DNA of 64,000 nucleotides from a marine gamma proteobacterium HTCC2143 (GTDB lineage Bacteria > Pseudomonadota > Gammaproteobacteria > Pseudomonadales > Dasaniaceae). The notes beneath the pieces were generated by a model. It ran no database searches, was not told the DNA's origin, and was given only the letters and a program-made list of their open reading frames with translations. Where the stretch lies: NCBI GenBank assembly GCA_000169075.1, contig AAVT01000002.1:186001-250000 (forward strand). The letters are read 5' to 3'. Positions 57,904 to 64,000 of this stretch are shown in pieces; the first letter of the stretch is position 1, and every line of letters begins with the position of its first letter. A program made the translations under genes and the position numbers.

Positions 57904-58560
57904 TTACCAGCTGTTTGTGTGTAGTACACCATCTAAAGGTTTGCGGGGAGCTTGTTTGAAGTCAGTGCCTTTGGTGTAGGCAATAGGGATCAACGCCAAT
58001 TGACTGATATCGTCGGGGATACCCAATAACTGGGCGATCTCTTGCTCGTAATTGAGATGCAAAGTCGTCCAGCAGGTTCCCAGGCCGCGTTCTCGGGCCG
58101 CGAGCATGAAGCTCCAGACTGCGGGAAGCGTTGACCCAAAAGACGCTGACAGTGCCGCTAGGGGAAGGTTTGCTTCTGCAATACGACCAACACAACAGGG
58201 AATCAACATTGCAGGCACTTTGGCCATATTGTCTGCCAGGTATTTGGCGGAACTGAGTACCCGTTGCTGGGTCTCTTTCATTGATGGATCGTCTTGATGA
58301 ATTTTAGTGGGTTGGGCGGGCCCGGCCTCATACGCTGTAAAAGCGCGTTGATAGAGTTCGGCGATGCAGGCTATTTTCTCCGGATCAGTCACTAGAATAA
58401 ACTGCCATCCTTGGGAATTAGAGCCACTGGGTGCTTGCAAAGCAATGTGCAAACACTCTTCAAGCACACTCCCTTCTACGGGCTTGTCAAAGTCCAGTCG
58501 TTTTCTGACGGCACGAGTTGTCGTGAGCACTTCGTCGGCACTGAGGTTTAGTTTTGTCAT
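57904..58560 (-). CDS. Nitroreductase family flavoprotein
   Basis: This 218-residue FMN-dependent oxidoreductase has the N-terminal TTTRAVRKRLDFDKPV, the FMN-binding APSGSNSQGWQFI, and the C-terminal GLGTCWTT loop followed by QLLGIPDDISQLALIPIAYT. The natural substrate is unknown. Family members reduce quinones, nitroaromatics or other electron acceptors with NAD(P)H. It is upstream of the acyl-CoA synthetase gene with a 35-bp gap, suggesting joint expression. Confidence 0.92.
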   Translation of the reverse strand: MTKLNLSADEVLTTTRAVRKRLDFDKPVEGSVLEECLHIALQAPSGSNSQGWQFILVTDPEKIACIAELYQRAFTAYEAGPAQPTKIHQDDPSMKETQQRVLSSAKYLADNMAKVPAMLIPCCVGRIAEANLPLAALSASFGSTLPAVWSFMLAARERGLGTCWTTLHLNYEQEIAQLLGIPDDISQLALIPIAYTKGTDFKQAPRKPLDGVLHTNSW

Positions 58561-59215
58561 CGCTTGAGATCCTTGTTATTTTTCTGACAAACGGTCATTG
58601 GTGTGTTTGCAGCTGATTCCGCTAAGTATTGATCGTTACCATAGCCCTGCCGGTTGACTGTTATTCTTCGAATGCAGGAAGGGGTTGTCTGCATGATAAC
58701 GTGAACAGCGATACCAGAACAATAATCACAGTTTTTTGTGACAAAAAAGTCAACACCTTTAACGAAGCATGCCGACTATGTTATTCCGCAGGGTCAATTA
58801 TAGTGATGGCAGCACTATAAACTGAGTCCGCCACAGCGTATCAGTGAGGCTCGTATGCAGGCAATCAAGAGGATCTAGCAAAAAGGTGCGTCGAGTTTTT
58901 ACCGTAGGCAAAGGTTGCACAAAGTTGGATGACTCGGTGCTGTGGGAGTTGCCAGGGGGCGCTGATTTCATCATTGCTGGTGATGGCTTTAGCCCTGTGT
59001 GGGCTTGACGCGCCAGCCCTGCCTCCTTGTCGCTATCAACGCTGCAGCAGCGATTTGGGCTTTTTGTATGGTTTTATGGATAGAAAGGCGGCGACAGAAG
59101 GCCATTGGCGCGCCCTATAACTTAATGTAAAACATTGTAATAGAGCTACAAGCCGTTGTATTTTAACAACTATAATTTATTTTTTCGTGTGTATAGCTTT
59201 CGGTCAATAGATCAA
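58561..59215. other. Intergenic region with no recognised gene
   Basis: These 655 bp lie between the aminotransferase stop and the nitroreductase start. I see a TGAC-N5-GTCA dyad near 58583-58595, just upstream of the nitroreductase, which could be an operator. A T6G/CA6 inverted repeat lies at 58732-58748. Short frames such as 58929-59120 have no family resemblance and a composition unlike neighbouring genes. Confidence 0.5.
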
Positions 59216-60445
59216 TTATCCGAATTTTTTCTTCAGCGCGACAAAAGCGCCTTCAGTCCGAATCAGGGTCTCATCAATGATCTCGGCGGTATGTGCTCCA
59301 CTGATAAACATATTGTGCCAAGGATGCATGTAAACACCCCGTTTGACGACTTCGCTAAAAAAGAAATTGCACATGGCCGATTTTGGGTCGTCATCGAAGG
59401 CAATCAGTGGCATCTGGGAGGGACCAGTCTGCCGTAGGGAATACCCAAAACCCGCTGCTTGGGTCTGCATGCCTGATCTCAATCTGTCACCCGACTGCTG
59501 TAATAAATCAATGGTGGACTCTTCCTCAATGACCTTAATGGTGGCCAATGATGCGGCGAAGGAGGCAGAGGCAAACCAGAAAGAGCCGGTCGCGTAAATC
59601 TTACTGGCGCCATCGCGAAAGCGGTTATTACCCGTAACAACCGACAGTGCATAGCCATTAGCCACAGATTTACTCATGGCACACAGGTCGGGAAGTACCC
59701 CTAGGGTCTCCCAGGTTGAGCCAAGGGTAAAACGCAAAGCACAGCGTACATCATCAAGAATAAGGGCTGCATCGTGGGTGTCACAGAGCCTTCTTACAGT
59801 ATTGGCAAAGTCCTGTGTGGGTAACTCTTGGTCGGTAAACGCATTGTGTTTGAAGGGAGTTACAATAATAGCAGCAAGATCATCACCTGCTTGATTAACG
59901 GCATCCAGAAGGCTTTGGACATCGTTGTAGGTATAGCTTATCTGATGTTGCCTATCGCCAGGTGCCACGCCACTAGGTTGAGGTGTACACCAACCACTGG
60001 AGCCATGATAAGCGCCTTCAGCGATTAAGATCGTATTCTTTGTTGTTTGTGCTCGCGCGGTCATGACACAGATGGTGGTTGCGTCATTGCCGTTTTTGGC
60101 GAACATACTCCAATCAGCATGTTCACAGATGTCATTAAACTTTTCGGCTAATTCCAGCATCAGGGGTGAGGGGCCAGTCGCCGCATCGGCAATCGCTTGT
60201 TGCTTGCTGGCGGCTTCATCAACTTTGGGATGATGATAACCGAGCAAATTGGTACCGTAGCCGCACATATAATCAATGTATTCATTGTTATCGGTATCCC
60301 ACAGTCGAGCGCCTTGTGTGCGCGCAATAAACTGCGGGTAATCCGGTGATAATCTGGCAATAGATTGATGCCCATAAACGCCGTTGGGAAATGCCAGTTT
60401 TGCCCGTTGCCGTAATGCCAGTTCATTGTTAAATGTATGAGTCAT
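59216..60445 (-). CDS. Class III aminotransferase (glutamate-1-semialdehyde mutase-like)
   Basis: This 409-residue PLP enzyme has WDTDNNEYIDYMCGYGTNLLGY near residue 50, quoted here as IDYMCGYGTNLLGY. The phosphate-binding FAKNGNDATT follows (115-124), then the PLP-ring Asp in LILDDVRCALRF (about 231), and the Schiff-base Lys259 in AMSKSVANGY. The FAKNGNDAT form is seen in side branches of the HemL family, not in HemL itself, so its substrate is probably not glutamate-1-semialdehyde. The gene stands alone between long spacers. No partner gene hints at a pathway. Confidence 0.88.
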   Translation of the reverse strand: MTHTFNNELALRQRAKLAFPNGVYGHQSIARLSPDYPQFIARTQGARLWDTDNNEYIDYMCGYGTNLLGYHHPKVDEAASKQQAIADAATGPSPLMLELAEKFNDICEHADWSMFAKNGNDATTICVMTARAQTTKNTILIAEGAYHGSSGWCTPQPSGVAPGDRQHQISYTYNDVQSLLDAVNQAGDDLAAIIVTPFKHNAFTDQELPTQDFANTVRRLCDTHDAALILDDVRCALRFTLGSTWETLGVLPDLCAMSKSVANGYALSVVTGNNRFRDGASKIYATGSFWFASASFAASLATIKVIEEESTIDLLQQSGDRLRSGMQTQAAGFGYSLRQTGPSQMPLIAFDDDPKSAMCNFFFSEVVKRGVYMHPWHNMFISGAHTAEIIDETLIRTEGAFVALKKKFG

Positions 60446-60869
60446 AATGCGTGCCTGTGGATAAATAACTTGAGTGTATTGTGCCGTTAAATTAAGGCTT
60501 TCGATACCCTGTGAACGCTGTTTTTAGTCCGGTCTTTGCTGGTAAGATTTACAGCAAAAACCGAGGGGCTAATCGACGCTATTTTTTCACAGTGATCCCG
60601 CTGTCGCTATCGCGGGGTCAATAACGACAAGGGTGAACAAGTAGATAGGCTTGCGACCATCCGTAAATTCAGCGCTAACGTGGGCGGATTAAGAGGCAAG
60701 TTCATGGTGGCGAGTACGGCGAATCTTGTTGAGGTGCTGCCGCCTTGCCGCTAGTTAGTTTGTGCCTTGTGCTGAACGGATTATCTGTCTATCAATACCC
60801 CGACTTGCTACTCTACAGAACAAATTCAATCGTCTTAAAAGACTACACTCATTCAATCTGACCTGGAAT
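60446..60869. other. Divergent spacer upstream of the FAN1-like gene
   Basis: These 424 bp hold the promoters of the aminotransferase and the FAN1-like gene. A hairpin (GATCCCGC at 60594-60601, GCGGGGTC at 60612-60619, one mismatch) has no T-run after it on either strand. A GTG-initiated extension of the next gene (60762-60869) is possible, but its 36 residues look unlike coding sequence. Confidence 0.45.
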
Positions 60870-62552
60870 ATGCCCGAACAACTGCCAGAGGGTTACCACC
60901 TCGAGAATTTTCTGTCATTGATGCGATTTGTTCGCCATCAATATGCCGATTTATTAACTGCGGAGGAGCGGGAATACGCGGATAATTTCGAGTTACTGCC
61001 ACAACAATCCCAGAGTCTCTACGTTCGCTTAATATTAAGAAAGGGCCCGGTATTTCGGAGTGACAAACTTAGCTATGCAGATATTGATGATATTAAGGCG
61101 TCCGCAGTTTGTCTGCGAGACTTCGGTTTTATTGATCAGCGAGCCGATATAGACGAACGTATTGCTTTACACACCAAGGTTGAACTATTGCAGTGGCTGC
61201 CGACACAAACTAATGCGAAGCTGTTAAAGCGTCCCGCTCTGCTCGATCTTATCCGATTGGATGTCGATGTTCTCCAGCAACAGCTCTCATTTGAAATATA
61301 TCGACCCTTGGGCGCTGAGCTTATTTTGCGTTATAGACTGCTCTTTTTCGGTAATCTCAATCAAGATTTTTCTGAATTTGTACTCACTGATATGGGTATG
61401 TTGAGATACGAAAACTACCCGATAGATAGCCGTTACCGTTTGTTTGACAGCAGAGCTGAGGTAGAACAACTATGGCGACACTATCAGCTGCGTGAGCAGT
61501 GTGGTCAGATGATTGCCCAGCAATCATTTCAGCAACTGTCACAGGTAGTGAATGATGGTCTGCAACTCGCATCTGGCGACATGCCAACTTTGATGTCGCT
61601 CGGTCGTCGTAGCGATAGGCTCCGCAACTATGTTGCCCGCCACCTGGAGCGTCAGCAACTTGACCTGCAGGCACTCGCTCTTTATCGCTTATCGAACGCC
61701 ACCCCAGCTCGCGAACGCCGAGTTAGGTTATTGAAAAAACATGGTGCCATGACGGCTGCGCTGGCTCTTTGCGAGGAAATGCAGGCCTCTCCCATCGATG
61801 AGGAAGAGCTAGATGTTGCAACTCGTCTTGGCCATGCGCTGGCGATGAAGGTCCGTGGTGAAAGTCAGTTCGCTCAGGTACCCCTAGAATATAATAGTCT
61901 CAGCTTGCAGTTCGATAAACCGCTGTCCAAGGGATTAAGAGTAGAGGAGTTGGTCCGCCGACGGTTTGAGGATAATACGGAGACAGGTGGGCAGATTTGG
62001 CGGAGTTTTTATGTCGAGAATGGATTAATTCCCAGCCTGTTTGGCTTATGTTTTTGGGATATTATTTTTGCCCCAATTAAAGGTGCGTTCGTAAACCCAT
62101 ACCAACGCGGCCCCTTAGACTTGTTTACGCCGGCGTTCCTGCAGGCCAGAGAAGCTGAAGTGGATCGTCGATTTTTTGAACTAAGCAGTAACGCGGCGAT
62201 AAAATCTCGGGCACTATCGAGCTATCAACAAAAGCGTGGTACTGCTAACTACTTGGTCCGTTGGGACTGTCTTTCCAGCGAACTATTGGAACTGGCACTT
62301 ACCTGCATACCTTATACAGACCTACTGGTCATATTTCGTAGGCTGTTGTTTGATTTGCGCAACAATCGATCAGGATTTCCTGACCTTATTTGTTTTAATT
62401 GTGATGACAAAAATGGCCATAGTTATCTAATGGTTGAGGTCAAAGGGCCTGGCGATAAGCTGCAGAATAACCAAAAGCGATGGATAAAAACGTTTGCTTC
62501 GAACGAGATACCGTTTCAACTTGCCCATGTAAGCTGGGTGACAAATGAATAA
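60870..62552 (+). CDS. FAN1-like structure-specific nuclease (VRR-NUC domain)
   Basis: From the ATG at 60870 the protein has 560 residues, close to bacterial FAN1, which supports this start over the GTG at 60762. The N-terminal half is helical (DNA-binding SAP-like and TPR-like parts). Near residue 410 the catalytic region begins. The C-terminal VRR-NUC core has SGFPDLICF (Asp), then YLMVEVKGPGDKLQNNQKRW (the ExK motif and Gln). It should cut branched or crosslinked DNA from 5' flaps. Its stop lies 8 bp inside the next gene, a DNA helicase, so the two are translationally coupled. Confidence 0.88.
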   Translation: MPEQLPEGYHLENFLSLMRFVRHQYADLLTAEEREYADNFELLPQQSQSLYVRLILRKGPVFRSDKLSYADIDDIKASAVCLRDFGFIDQRADIDERIALHTKVELLQWLPTQTNAKLLKRPALLDLIRLDVDVLQQQLSFEIYRPLGAELILRYRLLFFGNLNQDFSEFVLTDMGMLRYENYPIDSRYRLFDSRAEVEQLWRHYQLREQCGQMIAQQSFQQLSQVVNDGLQLASGDMPTLMSLGRRSDRLRNYVARHLERQQLDLQALALYRLSNATPARERRVRLLKKHGAMTAALALCEEMQASPIDEEELDVATRLGHALAMKVRGESQFAQVPLEYNSLSLQFDKPLSKGLRVEELVRRRFEDNTETGGQIWRSFYVENGLIPSLFGLCFWDIIFAPIKGAFVNPYQRGPLDLFTPAFLQAREAEVDRRFFELSSNAAIKSRALSSYQQKRGTANYLVRWDCLSSELLELALTCIPYTDLLVIFRRLLFDLRNNRSGFPDLICFNCDDKNGHSYLMVEVKGPGDKLQNNQKRWIKTFASNEIPFQLAHVSWVTNE

Positions 62553-64000
62553 CGATCACGGCCCAGTTAGTCTGCAACCTATAAAAATTTCAGTGCGAAA
62601 ACTGCTCGAAGTCACGTCTAGGACCGGGGATATTAATTTTCGTTTCAGTAGCCGCAGTAGCGCCCTTGAAGGTATTCGAGGTCATCAGACTGTGCAGCGC
62701 TCCCGTCCAAATGGGTATCAGGCCGAAGTTTCCGTAGCGGGTCAATATCGCTGGGGTTCACTCCTACTCGAAGTGAATGGCAGGATGGATGGTGTATACA
62801 GCAATGTCAGTCCGGTTATTATTGACGAAATTAAGACCCTCAGAGTTGAGGTTTCGCAGTTACCTGTCAGTGTTCAAACGTCGCACTGGGGGCAGGCAAA
62901 AATCTATGCGTATCTCTATGCCGTTGAGAATAATCTGGATCGCGCCGTTGTACAGATAAGTTACTATCATCTTGATAGTGGTGAGATCGATGAGATTCAG
63001 CAAACATTCTATCTGCCGGAGCTGAAAGTTTTTTTTGAAAATTGTGCGCTGCATTTCCTGCAGTGGTTAGAAAAGGTTCAACGATGGCGAGTTAGTCGCA
63101 ATCGGTCGATTAGGCATATGGCGTTTCCCTATGGTGAATTTCGTGATGGCCAGCGGTCATTTTCGGTGAGCTCTTATCGGGCTATGGCCTCTGCAGGGCA
63201 GTTATTTGTGCAAGCGCCGACGGGTATCGGCAAAACAATAGGTTCGCTTTTTCCGGCAATTAAGGCAATTGCTGAGGGTCATCATGAAAAAGTGTTCTTT
63301 CTGACGGCAAAAACAAGCGGTCGTGCGGTGGCTGAGAAATCCCTTGCCGATATGCAGGAAAAGGGTCTGTTGCTAAAGACGGTTACCTTAACCGCAAAAG
63401 AAAAAATATGCTTTAACCCGGGTTCCCCCTGCGATCCGGAACACTGTGAATATGCGGTTGGCTACTACGACAAGCTCAATAGTGTTATTGAATCTTCTTT
63501 GGAGGCGACCAACTATTTTAAGCGGGATGACATTGAGCATATCGCGCGAGAAAATACGATGTGCCCCTTCGAACTTTCCCTCGATCTATTAGAATGGGTT
63601 GATGTGGTTATTTGCGATTATAACTATGTTTTTGATCCGGTGGTCTATCTTCGGCGTCTCTTTGACGATCCGCTTGTAGAACATTGTTTTCTCGTCGACG
63701 AGGCGCACAATCTTGTCGACCGGGGTCGGGACATGTTTTCAGCGCAGATCGAAAAAGATCGATTGTTGAGCGTCAAGCGCCAGGTGAAGCGATCTTCCAG
63801 CGTTGAGGTTGGCGGCGTGCTGCGGAAAATTGACGGAATAAATCGAGCCTTTCTCTCTATCCGTAAAGAGCATAGTCATTCCCTTGAGCAGCATGGCTTC
63901 TCCGTTGTTGATGAACCACCGACGGTGCTTATTTCAAAGCTGCGATCTTTTTGCGAGCATCTGCAGCACTGGCTTGCGGAACATGAGCGGGATGGTCGCG
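62545..64000 (+). CDS. PD-(D/E)XK nuclease fused to XPD/DinG-type Fe-S helicase (C-terminus cut)
   Basis: The first 485 residues are in the window. The N-terminal ~190 residues hold a RecB/Cas4-like nuclease centre: NGRMDGVYS (Asp), IIDEIKTLR (ExK) and SHWGQAKIYAYLYA (Gln). A superfamily 2 helicase follows: Walker A QAPTGIGKT, and a set of four cysteines (KICFNPGSPC, EHC, MCPFEL) as in the 4Fe-4S domain of XPD and DinG. VICDYNYVFDP and the Walker B box LVDEAHNL come next. It overlaps the FAN1-like gene by 8 bp. The likely role is unwinding and processing damaged DNA. Confidence 0.88.
   Translation, partial: MNNDHGPVSLQPIKISVRKLLEVTSRTGDINFRFSSRSSALEGIRGHQTVQRSRPNGYQAEVSVAGQYRWGSLLLEVNGRMDGVYSNVSPVIIDEIKTLRVEVSQLPVSVQTSHWGQAKIYAYLYAVENNLDRAVVQISYYHLDSGEIDEIQQTFYLPELKVFFENCALHFLQWLEKVQRWRVSRNRSIRHMAFPYGEFRDGQRSFSVSSYRAMASAGQLFVQAPTGIGKTIGSLFPAIKAIAEGHHEKVFFLTAKTSGRAVAEKSLADMQEKGLLLKTVTLTAKEKICFNPGSPCDPEHCEYAVGYYDKLNSVIESSLEATNYFKRDDIEHIARENTMCPFELSLDLLEWVDVVICDYNYVFDPVVYLRRLFDDPLVEHCFLVDEAHNLVDRGRDMFSAQIEKDRLLSVKRQVKRSSSVEVGGVLRKIDGINRAFLSIRKEHSHSLEQHGFSVVDEPPTVLISKLRSFCEHLQHWLAEHERDGR

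Noticed and set aside
58732..58748. T6G/CA6 inverted repeat as a terminator
   Set aside because: The stem is A/T only, no gene ends nearby on the right strand, and chance is likely in an A/T-rich spacer.
60594..60619. GC-rich hairpin before the FAN1-like gene as a terminator
   Set aside because: No T-run follows on either strand and no gene ends here. The flanking genes diverge.
60762..60869. N-terminal extension of the FAN1-like protein from GTG
   Set aside because: The 36 extra residues look non-coding, and the ATG at 60870 gives the length usual for bacterial FAN1.

Overview
The window reads as chromosome of a Gammaproteobacterium of moderate GC, probably an aerobic, non-enteric, possibly marine relative of the Pseudomonas/Cellvibrio side of the class. 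The evidence is the gene content: a full type II secretion locus with GspA/GspB helpers, NhaB, a BCCT-type transporter, RlmD and RlmG, a FimL-type protein, and a block (oligopeptide ABC transporter, mltD, gloB, methyltransferase, rnhA, dnaQ, nhaB, fimL) whose order matches, from memory, Pseudomonas aeruginosa. No rRNA, tRNA, insertion sequence, prophage or CRISPR array was seen.

Layout. 1-11.1 kb: the start of an MFS transporter, a Prx5-type peroxiredoxin divergent from a DUF2855 gene with an OxyR-like dyad between them, an AzlCD amino-acid exporter, the SbcCD nuclease, an enoyl-CoA hydratase family enzyme, and a BCCT transporter broken by one in-frame amber codon. 11.7-13.4 kb: shikimate kinase and DAHP synthase, both of the aromatic pathway. 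13.6-22.4 kb: an AddAB-like helicase/nuclease pair, RlmD, and two coupled single-pass membrane proteins of unknown function. 22.4-30.8 kb: a minus-strand run of M3 peptidase, OppA, OppB, OppC, fused OppDF, then RlmG.

31-41.4 kb: MltD, GloB, a methyltransferase, a decayed rnhA (three in-frame stops, catalytic Glu lost), DnaQ, NhaB, a FimL homologue, a small membrane protein and SohB. 41.7-56.1 kb: type II secretion, with gspCD on the minus strand, gspEFGHIJKLM-AB on the plus strand, and a second full-length secretin gene convergent with gspB. 56.2-60.4 kb: an acyl-CoA synthetase and nitroreductase pair, then a class III aminotransferase. 60.9-64 kb: a FAN1-like VRR-NUC nuclease overlapping a PD-(D/E)XK/XPD-DinG-type helicase that runs off the right edge.

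Themes. DNA-break processing appears three times (SbcCD, the AddAB-like pair, the FAN1/helicase pair). Peptide use links a predicted lipoprotein M3 peptidase with its own oligopeptide importer. Secretion has an unusual duplicated secretin. Two clear pseudogenes (BCCT and rnhA), plus several 300-650 bp spacers with no readable gene, suggest ongoing small-scale gene decay. No wholly new system is proven. The best candidates for undescribed biology are the double-secretin locus, the coupled membrane-protein pair at 21.3-22.4 kb, and the helicase/nuclease pair at the right edge.
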